From assembly GCA_922989275.2 (NCBI GenBank), contig OV277862.1, positions 19,945,543 through 20,009,542 on the forward strand: 64,000 nucleotides of DNA, written 5' to 3'. A program made the position numbers and the translations under genes. The stretch comes from Gari tellinella (taxonomy: Eukaryota; Mollusca; Bivalvia; Cardiida; Psammobiidae). Under the pieces are notes generated by a model. The model had not been told where the DNA came from. It searched no databases and was given only the letters and a program-made list of their open reading frames with translations. Positions within the stretch are counted from its first letter, which is position 1, and every line of letters starts with the position of its first letter. Below are positions 42,071 to 53,313 of the stretch, one piece after another.

Positions 42071-44800
42071 AAAAGATAACAAGAATTGTCAGAGAGACAA
42101 CAAAGCTTGATCGCCATTGGCACATTTAGAAACTTAAAAGCACACTCAAGGTCACCGAGTTCAACCTTTTTGCCTGCATGGAAAGGTCTTGTCCATATAC
42201 ACATGAAAATCAAATACATGTATGAAGTTACACCTCAGGGGACATAGGAAATATAAGCATTTTTTGAAACCTAAACACAGATTTCGAAACCTTAACCCTG
42301 GATCTAAGTTCAAGGTCAAGTTCACAGGGGTCCAAATTTTTCTGTGCATGGAAAGGTCTTGTCCATATACACATACACACACATACCAACTATGAAAGCA
42401 ACCCTCAAGGGGCATAGAAGTTATAGGCATTTTTCGAAACCTAAACACAGATTTCGAAACCTAAACGCAGGCCTTAAGTTTAAGATCAAGGTCACAGGAG
42501 TCCAAATGTTTCTGTGCATAGATAGGTCTTGTCCATATACACACACATACCAACTATGAAAGCAATACCTCAAGGGACATAGAAGTTATAGGCATTTTTC
42601 GAAACCTAAACACAGATTTCGAAACCTAAACGCAGGCCTTAAGTTCAAGGTCAAGGTAACAGGGGGTCAAATTTTTCTGTGCATGGAAAGGTCTTGTCCA
42701 TATACACACACATACCAACTATGAAAGCAATACCTCAAGGGACATAGAAGTTATAGGCATTTTTCGAAACCTAAACACAGATTTCGAAACCTAAACGCGG
42801 GCCCTAAGTTCAAGGTCAACGTCACAGGGGTCCAAATTTTTCTGTGCATGGAAAGGTCTTGTCCATATACACACACATACCAACTATGAAAGCAATACCT
42901 CAAGGGACATAGAAGTTATAGGCATTTTTCGAAACCTAAACACAGATTTCGAAACCTAAACGCGGCCCCAAATTCAAGGTCAAGGTCACAGGGGTTCAAA
43001 TGTTTCTGTGCCTGGAAAGGTCTTGTCCATATACACACACATACCAACTATGAAAGCAAAACCTCAAGGGACATAGAAGTTATAGGCATTTTTGGAAACC
43101 TAAACACAGATTTCGAAACCTAAACGCGGGCCCTAAGTTCAAGGTCAACGTCACAGGGGTCCAAATTTTTCTGTGTCTGGAAAGGTCTTGTCCATATACA
43201 CACACATACCAACTATGAAAGCAATACCTCAAGGGACATAGAAGTTATAGGCATTTTTCAAAACCTAAACACAGATTTCGAAACCTAAACGCGGGCCCTA
43301 AGTTCAAGGTCAAGGTAACAGGGGTACAAATTTTTCTGTGCATGGAAAGGTCTTGTCCATATATACACACATACCAACTATGAAAGCAATACCTCAAGGA
43401 ACATAGAAGTTATAGGCATTTTTCGAAACCTAAACACAGATTTCGAAACCCAAACCCTGGCCCTTAGTTCAAGGTCACAGGGGTACAAATTTTTCTGTAC
43501 ATGGAAAGGTCTTGTCCATATACACACACATACCAACTATGAAAGCAATACCTCAAGGGACATAGAAGTTATAGACATTTTTCGAAACCTAAACACAGAT
43601 TTCGAAACCTAAGCGGGCCCTAAGTTCAAGGTCAAGGTCACAGGGGTCCAAATTTTTCTGTGCATGGAAAGGTCTTGTCCATATACACACACATACCAAC
43701 TATGAAAGCAACACCTCAAGGGACATAGAAGTTATAGGCATTTTTCTAAACCTAAACAAAAGATTTCAAAACCTAAACGCGGGCCTTAAGTTCAAGGTCA
43801 AGGTCACAGGGGTTCAAATGTTTCTGTGCATGGAAAGGTCTTGTCCATATACACACACATACCAACTATGAAAGCAATACCTCAAGGGACATAGAAGTTA
43901 TAGGCATTTATCGAAACCTAAACACAGATTTCGAAACCTAAACGCGGGCCCTAAGCTCAAGGTCACAGGTGTCCAAATTTTTCTGTGCATGGAAAGGTCT
44001 TGTCCATATACACACACATACCAACTATGAAAGCAATACCTCAAGGGACATAGAAGTTATAGGCATTTTTCGAAACCTAAACACAGATTTCGAAACCTAA
44101 ATGCGGGCCCTAAGTTCAAGGTCAAGGTCACAGGGGTCCAAATTTTTCTGTGCATGGAAAAGTCTTGTCCATATACACACACATACCAACTATGAAAGCA
44201 ATACCTCAAGGGACATAGAAGTTATAGGCATTTTTCGAAGCTCAAGGTCACAGGTGTCCAAATTTTTCTGTGCATGGAAAGTTTTGTCCATATACACACA
44301 CATACCAACTATGAAAGCAATACCTCAAGGGACATAGAAGTTATAGGCATTTTTCGAAACCTAAACACAGATTTCGAAACCTAAATGCGGGCCCTAAGTT
44401 CAAGGTCAAGGTCACAGGGGTCCAAATTTTTCTGTGCATGGAAAAGTCTTGTCCATATACACACACATACCAACTATGAAAGCAATACCTCAAGGGACAT
44501 AGAAGTTATAGGCATTTTTCGAAACCTAAACACAGATTTCGAAACCTAAACGTGGGCCCTAAGTTCAAGGTCAAGGTCACAGGGGTCCCAATTTTTCTGT
44601 GCATGGAAAGGTCTTGTCCATATACACACACATACCAACTATGAAAGCAATACCTCAAGGGACATAGAAGTTATAGACATTTTCTTAAAATTGTTTACGT
44701 CGTTCACGAAGACGCCGACGACAACGACGACGACAACGACGACGACGACTACACCGGGGGTATTGCAATAGCTCGTCATGTACTTCGTACTAGTCAGTGT
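42071..44800 (+). mobile_element. Element built mainly of about 15 tandem 165-bp units
   Basis: Starts near AACAAGAATTGTCAGAGAG. The unit contains GGAAAGGTCTTGTCCATATA, CACACATACCAACTATG, AAGCAATACCTCAAGGGAC and CGAAACCTAAACACAGATTT. Spacing is 159-170 bp, with one unit shortened to 119 bp near 44281. It ends with GACGACGACAACGACGACG and a TAGCTCGTCATGTACTTCG hairpin. Open frames in both orientations follow the repeat and are not genes. Confidence 0.85.
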
Positions 44801-45094
44801 GAAAAAATTAGAAAATATTACAGTCAGGATTTGTTGTAATAACATATTTTCTTATTAAAATGTGGGATATTTGTTGTTTAGATACAGTTACCTACCTTAG
44901 AATTAAAACTTTGTCATTAAAATGCATTATTATTTATTCATGGACTTGCATACAAGGTTTATTATATTGTTTGAACATAATTATAATGGGCAATATCGAT
45001 CTTGAAAAGGTTAGCGTATTGATAAGCTTCAAAGTGTGGCTTTATAGTTCGATCAAATCGTTTACATGTATACCGATTTAATTGACTTGTAAGT
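44800..45094. other. No gene seen
   Basis: A/T-rich sequence between the 165-bp array and the tRNA-like repeat. A 73-residue open frame here has no recognised features. Confidence 0.4.
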
Positions 45095-45420
45095 CATTAA
45101 ACTAAAACGTACAGGTAAGTGGACATATACTTGGACCGTAAACATCACTAGTACTAATCAACGAAGACTAAACATAACATGTCTCTTGATTACTGCGTTA
45201 TGGATTGACAAGTCAATAAATCGGACACTAAAAAAAAATATTTGGATCGGATGGGTCTCGAACCTATGACCTTTGGATTGCTAGTCAACCACTATAGTCA
45301 ACCACTATACTAACTGCGCTATGAAGGATTATACTAATTTATATCAACATTTCCTTTATATAAATTTTCTAGTATAAACACGTACGAAAAAAGTCTGTGT
45401 CGTCCAGACGCATATCCGCT
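45095..45420 (-). repeat. Repeat with tRNA-like core (copy 2)
   Basis: On the minus strand CATAGCGCAGTTAGTATAG and GGTCATAGGTTCGAGACCC form box A and B, with a short internal duplication of AGTCAACCACTATA. Downstream GTCCGATTTATTGACTTGTC matches copy 1 at 29090-29345. The acceptor arms do not pair. Confidence 0.6.
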
Positions 45421-45764
45421 CGCCCAAATCTACCAAATGTATTAAAATAAGAAAATTGTTTACTCGCTCCCGCATATCATATCTAATAGACGCGTAGATT
45501 CTCTACTTTTAAAAATACTGACCACCTTCATCAATTTGAAAATTATGAGTTGAAGATTTTGTCAGATTCTACTTTCCTACGCATTTATTTTCAATTACCA
45601 ATCAACTGTCAATAAACACTAGGATCAAGAATAACGTTAAAACTTCGATATGACGATACAGATCTCAAATGAGAAACTCCCATTAGCTCGAACTTCGGCT
45701 ATGTCGATATTTTTTCACGGTCCGTTCAACTTCGAGGTAACGGTATTCGACTGTAGATTGGATA

Positions 45765-46197
45765 AAAATTGTGGCCTCTAGAGTGTAAACACTGTTAAAT
45801 ATGACATTTTCAGCAATTCAAAGGTAAATAACTCTTGATCTATTTGTCTGATTTCAACCATAATCAAACTCATCCAAACTCTTATGGTCATATACAATCT
45901 GGGCACGTTTTAGAAAAATTGGATAAATACTGTGGCCTCTAGAGTGTAAACACTGTTAAATATGGCATTTTCAGCAGTTCAAAGGTAGATAACTCATGAC
46001 CTATTTGTCCGATTTCAACCATAATCGAACTCATCCGAACTCTTATGGCAATATACCATCTGAGCAAGTTTGAGAAAGATTGGATGAATATTGTGGCCTC
46101 TAGAGTGTAAACACTAAAATTGTTGACGCCCGGACGACGCACGACGGATTATCAAGGATTGCAATAGCTCACCCTGAGCTAGCTCAGGTGAGCTAAA
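45765..46197 (+). mobile_element. Helentron-like element, 5'-truncated copy C8
   Basis: Two units of about 165 bp (TGTGGCCTCTAGAGTGTAAA, GATTTCAACCATAATC) are followed by the 3' end AGCTCACCCTGAGCTAGCTC, AGGTGAGCTAAAA. The 3' hairpin is CTGAGCTAGCTCAGG, different in sequence from other copies. No 5' palindrome was found. Confidence 0.65.
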
Positions 46198-46340
46198 AAG
46201 GAGCTTTTCTCGACAAAAGGTCCTGTCAGAAATTTTTTTTTTATTTTAACGATTTTTCACCCCTGATATGGTATATTTCAATTTAATCAAGATTTCAAAG
46301 ATTTCTGACACAGGATAAGCTGACCCGCGAACCACCCTAA
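46198..46340 (+). repeat. Dispersed repeat shared with 29938-30090
   Basis: Begins GGAGCTTTTCTCGACAAAAG directly after the C8 3' end and shares AAGCTGACCCGCGAACCACC with the earlier copy. Confidence 0.7.
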
Positions 46341-46637
46341 TGCAGAGTCTTCTTATTTTCAAACTGCTTTAAATAGTCATCTGCCTTCAAAACAAAGATA
46401 CAAGGTAAGGGGTAAAGGGTTAATATTTGGACATAGTATAAGCAGTTACTTTAGAAACCCAATCGGAAACAAAATTTCATTAATAATTTAAATTATATTT
46501 TCATCTCCAGCTGGGCTCGACTGCTACAAATTTCTGTTCTTTATCTTATCATGTGTATAAATGATGTACATTGCTTATTAGCAAGCAAAGGCAGCTTGTT
46601 TAAACCCTCCAAAGAAAAAGTATACGTAAATCTATAC

Positions 46638-46758
46638 CTAGTCCTTCAATGGCTTCATTTAGTGCCTCAAGGCACAGTATCACAATTTCTCTTTTCCAGT
46701 CATCCGGGTATTTAATGTCATACGCATACTCTCGGTCCTTCATTCGGATGGCGATGGT
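46638..46758 (-). CDS. Exon of an unrecognised minus-strand gene
   Basis: A 121-nt exon (40 codons plus 1 nt) encoding TIAIRMKDREYAYDIKYPDD and WKREIVILCLEALNEAIEGL. The acceptor is TTTTTTCTCCAAATAAG and the donor CTAG/GTATAG. Amino-acid composition is that of a structured protein. It leaves in phase 1, so it does not join directly to the phase-0 exon at 32819; an exon between is likely missing. It may be the same gene as the exons further left, or another. Confidence 0.55.
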
Positions 46759-47104
46759 CTTATTTGGAGAAAAAATTAATTCTAATTTTCGGTAAAATCA
46801 CGCTTTTGCAACTTATGTAAGACATTCGTAGTATTCATAGGACCTATTCAGATAATAATGAGTAAAAAAGAATGAGATTAAACGCCCTGTTGCACAAACT
46901 TATGTAGATTTCGGGTTTGTTGTCCCCGAGTGCGCGTGCTCGCTAAGTTTAAATAAAGGGGGTATGACGTCACACTGGAAAAGAGAATGACGAGCAGTAT
47001 GAAAGTAAAGAGGACGGTTGAGTTCTTACATTCTTATCTTGCTGCAGACAGTCACCTACTGTAAGTACTTGGAGCAAAGGGAGTTGATGAGACTACACCT
47101 ATAT

Positions 47105-47255
47105 TAGTCACTGTGTATGGAATTCCATATACGACAGCCAACTTCTTACTGTCAACTGCCAACTGCCTACTATTTACTGCCAACTGCCTACTGCCAACTA
47201 CTTATTGCCAACTGCTTACTACGAACTTCTCACCGCCAAATGCGTACTGTATGCA
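47105..47255. repeat. ACTGCCAACTG minisatellite with palindromic leader
   Basis: TATGGAATTCCATA (a 14-bp palindrome) is followed by ACGACAGCCAACT and about seven degenerate units of CTACTGCCAACTG. A second copy, in the same orientation, is at 47545-47660. Confidence 0.75.
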
Positions 47256-47544
47256 TACTTGATGACGGGTATAAAACCAAAGCCCCGAACCAGGAACCGT
47301 GGCCCCTATGAACTGTTACTGAAATAAACTTGTCGTTTTCTAGGTTATTTTTTTCTTCTATTTTCCAAATTGATAAATACTATATATCAATAATTGATGG
47401 AAATCCGCCACTATTCCAACACGTATTGATATACAGATGTACTCGTAGCTCGAAATGGGGCGCCTAAAAAGCATTCAGGAGCGTCATTGTTTGACTCCTA
47501 TCCAAACATTTGACAACAAATGCATGTGATATTTTGTTTTCCTC

Positions 47545-47660
47545 GCTATGGAGTTCCATGTACAAAAGCCAACTTCTTACTGTCAACTGCCAACTGCTTA
47601 CTGTCTACTCTTAACTGCTTACTGCCAACTGCTTACTGCCAACTACTTACTGTACGTTCC
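47545..47660. repeat. ACTGCCAACTG minisatellite, second copy
   Basis: ATGGAGTTCCATGTAC leads into AAAAGCCAACTTCTTACTGT and further units. Frames that stay open through it reflect the repeat. Confidence 0.75.
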
Positions 47661-48266
47661 ATACATGTACGATACTTCATGTTTTACTTCCAATACGGCA
47701 GCTATTTATGGAGCGCATTCGTTGCCAAAAATCCAGACATGCAATCACCCAGTTTTCAATTATTGTTTGGCCAAAAACGATATGTATTTGTATAAATGTC
47801 GTTTAGAATCATGCAAACTTAACATGTAAATGTCTGTTTACATGTGTATACTGTATTCCATAAAAAGGTATTTATAGTTTATACTTTAAACACTTGCAAT
47901 TCTTTCATGTAAAGCTGTTAACAAGGGAACCAAAATCCACGATTTAATGTTACTTTCTAAGACAGAACTACATATAACCAACATTTGAAATAAACATTTT
48001 CCGCCTGTAAGAATTGAAAGTACGCTTTGCGAAAGACGTTTCACCTTTTGCAAACAGACACCATACAATGAACTTCGGATATTCGCCAATGTACAACAGA
48101 CAATGTAGAAAGTAACAAATGAGTCACGAGGGCGTGTCTTAGCTACATAAGCCCCTCCTTCGACGAGTCAATTTTCTTTCGTGAAGTTTCGGTATTTCCT
48201 AGAACGTATGCCAAGAACTCTGAGGTGTTCCGAGTGACTATAATTCTGCTTTACTTTCAACCTGCT

Positions 48267-48798
48267 TTAAAGGGACTCGCAACCGGATGGTGTTCTTGTC
48301 AAAATAAAATAAAATACTCAAATAAAAGCAAATTTGTGGCATTATTTGGCTTTTGACATTAAAAACATATGATCAGTCCAAAAAACGTCTCAAGAATCGT
48401 CACCGAATCTTAGTTTTTTAGATATTTTCCATCGTTTTTCCATAGCGTTAGCTAACGGTATAGTTGTTGTTGTTGCTTCTCTACACGGGGTCAGACATAA
48501 ACCCGAGCCGAATAATGTTCTATTAATAGCTATCATTGAAGTACGTTAATTCGCTACCATATATATAGAGAGCGCCCGTAGCCGAGGGCGTAGAGGCGAT
48601 GCCTCATTTTTCATTTTTGTCTCCGCATGGATGGTCACGGGTTCGAATCCCACCAGAGCCTCTTCTTTTTTTTTTTGGAAATGCATTTTTTAACAGAATT
48701 TATTATCCTAAACTAAATTTTACCCATTTATATAAGCATTTGACCTATATTTACAAATTACTATTTTTAATGCTTGATCCGGTTGCGAGCCTCTTTAA
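48267..48798 (+). mobile_element. TTAA MITE carrying a tRNA-like core (copy A)
   Basis: TTAAAGGGACTCGCAACCGG at the left and, read inward from the right, TTAAAGAGGCTCGCAACCGG; TTAA at both ends. It is inserted in a palindromic TTAA MITE whose parts flank it (CTTTACTTTCAACCTGC before, AAGTAGTCACCTATTTTC after). The body GGCATTATTTGGCTTTTGAC and TATAGTTGTTGTTGTTGC is shared with copies B and C, but the tRNA-like core differs. Confidence 0.85.
48569..48663 (+). other. tRNA-like sequence, type 1
   Basis: GTAGCCGAGGGCGTAGAGG (box-A-like) and GGGTTCGAATCCC (box B) about 55 nt apart, the spacing of a Leu/Ser-class tRNA with a variable arm. The acceptor stem pairs poorly, so it is called a pseudo-tRNA. 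Confidence 0.6.
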
Positions 48799-48899
48799 GT
48801 AGTCACCTATTTTCAATACTAGAAATAGGCTATCAGGTAAAGGGTTAATGTTACTAAGTGAGTAAGTCTTCACAGGTACACTGTTTCAAAGGACCCATA

Positions 48900-49040
48900 G
48901 ATGCACCAATAGGGTTCAAATGGTTAAAGAAGCTTAGCCCACCTTAAAGCAGGATAAAAGTAAAGCAGTTAATCAAAAGCTGCCACAGGAGATTTCTGCT
49001 TTACTTTTATCTTGCTGTAAGCAACCACTTTAACCATTTC
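48900..49040. repeat. Palindromic MITE core variant
   Basis: TTAAAGCAGGATAAAAGTAA and TTTACTTTTATCTTGCTGTA are inverted; the centre is AAAGCTGCCACAGGAGATTT. Confidence 0.6.
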
Positions 49041-49219
49041 ACACATAGATGCACATGTTGGCAGTTTTTTTTAATTATTCCTATTACAAATTTAATGCAT
49101 GTACCTTTTCATACTTCTACAAATATTATCCTGATAAAGAGTCATTGGAAACCTTGAGTCGTTTTATAAAACTTTGTACGACGAATGTTGTCGTAAGTCA
49201 GATTATAAAAGTCTCAATT

Positions 49220-49345
49220 ATTATTTATTTCTCAATCTAATCCTGTCTTGTAACATCTTTTTGGAATCGTCTTGAAAAATGTTACAAGACAGGATTAAAT
49301 AGAGAAATCAGAAATTAAATGTATTTTAAAGTTTTGACTTACGAC
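49220..49345. repeat. Inverted repeat
   Basis: CTCAATCTAATCCTGTCTTG and CAAGACAGGATTAAATAGAG pair around a loop near TTTTTGGAATCG; GACGAATGTTGTCGTAAGTC at 49180 and GACTTACGACAACAATG at 49336 extend the pairing. Confidence 0.75.
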
Positions 49346-49459
49346 AACAATGTTTATGAAACGGGCCCCTGCCCTGCATCTGGGCAGATGGATGTTTAAA
49401 GCAGGCACATGTAAAGTAGAAAAGCTCTTTCAGGAACTATCTGCTTTACTTCAGTCTGC

Positions 49460-49710
49460 TTAACCTATTACCCCACAGCCTGTTTCTAGTATTGAAGACA
49501 CGTGACCACTTAAAGCATGTTGAAAGTAAAGCAGAATGTGCCTCAAGGCACATTCTGCTTTACTTTCAGCCTGCTTTAAGCTACAGTCTGCTAGGAAATA
49601 GAAAACATTTCTTATGATACATATTCATGGCTGTAAAAATTGGAATTAATTCTTTAGTGAATGAATAAATGAAAGGCGTAAAAAGGTGTATTTATGGGGT
49701 AATGGGTTAA
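49460..49710 (+). mobile_element. TTAA-type palindromic MITE, best full copy
   Basis: TTAACCTATTACCCCACAGC and TATGGGGTAATGGGTTAA are inverted ends, TTAA on both sides, as with piggyBac-mobilised elements. The palindromic core GCAGAATGTGCC/TCAA/GGCACATTCTGC with AGTAAA/TTTACT arms is at 49515-49580. Length 251 bp. It can serve as the reference copy for the family. Confidence 0.88.
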
Positions 49711-49741
49711 GCAAGCACCTGTGTGTCAAACTGGCTACATA

Positions 49742-49976
49742 CAGTGGAGAAAACGTTATTCTTTCCCAATAAACGCGTTTTCGCTAAAACTATTATTTCT
49801 ATTGCAAACAGTTTAGAGCCAGATCAGACGCTGGGTAACCCGGCGTCTGATCAGGCTCCAAACTGTTTGTCACCAATATAAACATGAATTATCAGAATTG
49901 TCCAAAAGTTGCACTTTTCTATGTTTTAGTGTTTTGCGATTCGTTTAAACGGGAAAGAATAACGTATTCTCCACTG
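49742..49976. mobile_element. TA-flanked MITE (copy 2, inverted)
   Basis: CAGTGGAGAAAACGTTATTC and GAATAACGTATTCTCCACTG, TA on both sides. The same interior as 28621-28866 in reverse, including a snap-back palindrome at 49803-49871. Confidence 0.88.
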
Positions 49977-50609
49977 TAAAATCATAGGGCTAGGTAAACC
50001 CCTGGCGAACGATTCCGGTAAGATCCGATTTAGTTTACTCCACCCAAATTAATATTCGTAGTATTCCGTAAAAATTCCTTATAAGGTCATAGCAAAATTC
50101 GCTAGTTTTGCATTTGGAGAAATGTAATTCTCGACTTGCAAGAGTCAACTGTACACTGGAGAAATGTCAATGTCGGTCGTCAATCCGCAACTTTCGGTTT
50201 ATATCCGTGTTCAAGTTTATTGAAAACAGATGATTTCAGTTGGATTTTCGGATGCAGTCCTTTGCATGTGACGGTTTGAGGAATTTCATTCTGATCTGTA
50301 GGATTAATTTGTCAATTTCATGAAATGTAAAGCGGGTGTTTGCTTTGAACAAAGCAGAAAGTCAATTCTAAAAATAGCATTGTATGGTCATGACTAACTT
50401 ATGGACAAGTCACATTTATATTTTGTACAGTCGGGTTTGTATTTTATACAAACTACAAAATAGATGTTAGCATCTACATGTCTAGATTATTGGCAACGAT
50501 TGCGCTCCATAGCTATTTGGTCAAATGTGAAGTTTTGTTGCCGCAGCGGGCAGTATTTTACCAGAAGATCCTCCATTTTTAATCCCTATACATGAATTTT
50601 GAATAATTG

Positions 50610-50675
50610 ACAGGAAGCAGTTGGCAGTAAGCAGCTAGCAGTTGGCTGTCGTATATGGAATTCCATAACTGTGCG
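50610..50675. repeat. Inverted copy of the ACTGCC/TATGGAATTCCATA block
   Basis: GCAGTTGGCAGTAAGCAGC and CAGTTGGCTGTCGTATATGG lead to ATTCCATA, the reverse complement of 47108-47210. The two blocks bound 47.1-50.7 kb as an inverted pair. Confidence 0.75.
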
Positions 50676-50814
50676 ATAGTGCATTTAGATAGAAATCTTG
50701 ATTTACAGTCACAAGGCCGACCCTACCTAAGGCCGACCTTAATTTGTAAAGTAGACCTTATCTTTATATAGCAATTAGGTTTTCACACATCTTTTACCGG
50801 CATGTGTTGCAAAG

Positions 50815-51225
50815 ACCCAAATATTAGCTCAGATCCAGATCGTGATAACATTATTTTTTTTATTAAAAAATCATGTAATTTAAAAATAGACATGTAATTG
50901 TTTATAAATAAATATTAAACATTTATGTTTTTATATAACCGACACTAGAGAGTGGGCAATTGTCGCAAAAACAGTAATAATAGTTCAGATCCAGATCATG
51001 ATCACCATAATAATTTTCTTTTAAAAAGGATGTTATTTAAAAAAAAATATGTTAATGTTTACATAAATAATTCTTAAACATTTATGTTTTTATCAATGTT
51101 AACCTTTTCCATTACTAGGGCGTGATGGCAATTAGCCTGCAGATTTAATAGTTTCGATCCAGATCAAGATCCAACATTTTTTATAAAAAAAAATGTTATT
51201 CTCAAGAGCCCATGAGAAAAATGTG
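50815..51225. repeat. A/T-rich tandem units of 155-172 bp
   Basis: Three units with CAGATCCAGATC, then TTTTATAAAAA-type tracts and AAACATTTATGTTTTTAT. No genes. Confidence 0.7.
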
Positions 51226-51479
51226 ACTGACAGTATATGATATGCCGAGTTGTTCAAATTGAGAAAAGATGCTTCAGGAAATAGTACAGATTCAGATCAT
51301 ATGGAGCTGTTCAAGAACAATGTTAACCGCCTGTTACCGATATTTGATGATTTTATGTCGAAGGTCCTAAAAATAAGAGGAAAATATTAGAAATCGATGT
51401 AGAATAAAATGAACAAATTCAATTTAAAATATTTTCTAATAGAGTCCTCTGATTGATTTCAGCATTATTTGTACATTTT

Positions 51480-51612
51480 TTTATTATAAATAGAGATTGT
51501 AACGATGCTCTTGGCATATGGACCTGTGATTGTATTATGTTGATTATGATTATGTTGATGAAACAACACTGTGTTTACATTAGTGAATAAAGACACTTTG
51601 AATCTTGAATGT
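51480..51612 (+). repeat. Possible 3' end of a non-LTR retroelement
   Basis: GTGAATAAAGACACTTTGAA followed by TCTTGAATG resembles a LINE 3' end with an AATAAA signal and a short TTGAATC-type tail. No upstream RT is seen. Confidence 0.3.
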
Positions 51613-51982
51613 GTTCACGGTCTGCACTGTTGGCCACTGGTTGACATTTTTAGTTCCCATGGCTAATGGTTTTTTGAAACGTCGTTACTATTTGCATGTT
51701 TATCTGCAATGTATATTGCATTAATATAATGTCACGATTATGTGTAATTGTCGAACGATTAGGTGATCTTGGTTATATTTGCGATTGCCTAGAAAGTGAG
51801 AAGGATTGTTCCATAATTAAAGTTGTAATATATAAAATATATGTTATATCTATACCCTGGGTAAAATCTCTATTACGATCAATATAGTTTGTTAATGTCC
51901 CGACATTTGAAGCAGGTAATAGGTTAATATGTCGTTACAGAAAGGTTTTAATTTTTTTAAACATTGTACAATGACAAACGGT

Positions 51983-52045
51983 GCAGACCCTGATCAGGGG
52001 ACCCAATTCTGAGGAGTCCTGTGATTTGGATCTTCACTGCTTACA
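51983..52045. repeat. Snap-back palindrome, diverged
   Basis: GCAGACCCTGATCAGGGGAC and GAGTCCTGTGATTTGGATCT form imperfect arms. Confidence 0.5.
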
Positions 52046-52137
52046 TAGGTCCTAAGGACCAGTGGATGTTTAACAGGTACCCTTTTTTTCAAATATCCAG
52101 TTGTAGTAGTGTTGTTAGTAATATTTCCTTTCTATTA

Positions 52138-52238
52138 CTATTATCATTATTATTATTATTATTGTTATTATAAGTAGTATAAGTAGTAGTATAAGTAGTA
52201 GTACATGTAGTAGTAGTAGAAGTAGTAGTAGTAGTGCT
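52138..52238. repeat. Microsatellite (ATT)n / (AGT)n
   Basis: TTATTATTATTATTATTGTT changes to AGTAGTATAAGTAGTAGTA. Low-complexity DNA. Confidence 0.85.
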
Positions 52239-52768
52239 TAAAGGATACTTAAAAGATATATATTTATTAAATCTGAAATTGGAGTATCTCTATCGCCATG
52301 TGCCATGCGCGCGACTCGTCTATAGATATATTAAGCAATAACCTCTATTAAAAATCTTTTCCCATCTTCATTTCCTAAAAGTATCATTTGTATTTAGGTG
52401 TAGACCCTGGTTAAATACTTTTATTAACACGAGTGCATTTATAGCCAGAAACGTTAGATCAAATTACAATGTTAAATAACTGTTATTAAATATCCAGTGC
52501 CTTACTGCCTTATCATTTAAAAATTATGTTTAAAAGTTGATTAAGTGTATATTATATATTGTTTAAGATCCTGATCTAATACTGATATAAGCTGGGTTAG
52601 TTAGATCAAAAGTGAAAGTTAATTTCTCTAGCGCCACGTGCCATACTGATAATGTATTAATTTGTATTTACATGTATAAGTATTTATATATGCTGACCCT
52701 TGCCCTAGGTAACATATATGATCAAATGTGTGTGCGTTTTGAATATATATGTATTGCTTCTTGGTGTG

Positions 52769-53313
52769 TTAAAGGGACTCGCAACCGGATGGTGTACTTG
52801 TCAAAATAAAATAAAATACTCAAATAAAAGCAAATTTGTGGCATTAATTGGCTTCTGACATTAAAAAATATGATCAGTCCAAAAAAAGTCTCAAGAATCG
52901 TCACCGAATCTTAGATTTTTAGATATTTTCCATCGTTTTTCTATACCGACTAGTAGACGGTATAGTTGTTGTTGTTGCTTCTCTACACGGGCTCAGACAT
53001 AAACACGAGCCGAATTACGACGTTGTATGCACTTTCGATCGCTACACATTGAAATACGTTAAATCGATCCGAGATAAACGGATAGTTCCGTGGTCCATTG
53101 GTCTAAGCGGTTTCCCCTATTTTGCCTTCTGTCCGCCAATGCAGGGCCCCGGGTTCGATTCCCACCAGAGACCAATAATTATTTTTATTGAAATACATTT
53201 TTTTTAAACAGAATTTCTTATCCTAAACTAATTCTTTACCATTTATATAAGCGTTTGACACATATTTACAAATTACTATTTTTAATGCACCATCTGGTTG
53301 CGAGTCGCTTTAA
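52769..53313 (+). mobile_element. TTAA MITE carrying a tRNA-like core (copy B)
   Basis: TTAAAGGGACTCGCAACCGG at the left and GGTTGCGAGTCGCTTTAA at the right. Copy C follows immediately and shares the TTAA at 53310-53313. The tRNA-like core (about 53080-53174) has CCATTGGTCTAAGCGG and CGGGTTCGATTCCC. Confidence 0.85.

Noticed and set aside
42161..44337. Several 70-95 residue frames
   Set aside because: All lie in the 165-bp tandem array and repeat its translation.
11169..46758. Assignment of the minus-strand gene to an ABCA-type transporter
   Set aside because: Only a vague positional likeness to the extracellular domain; no Walker or signature motif is in the window.
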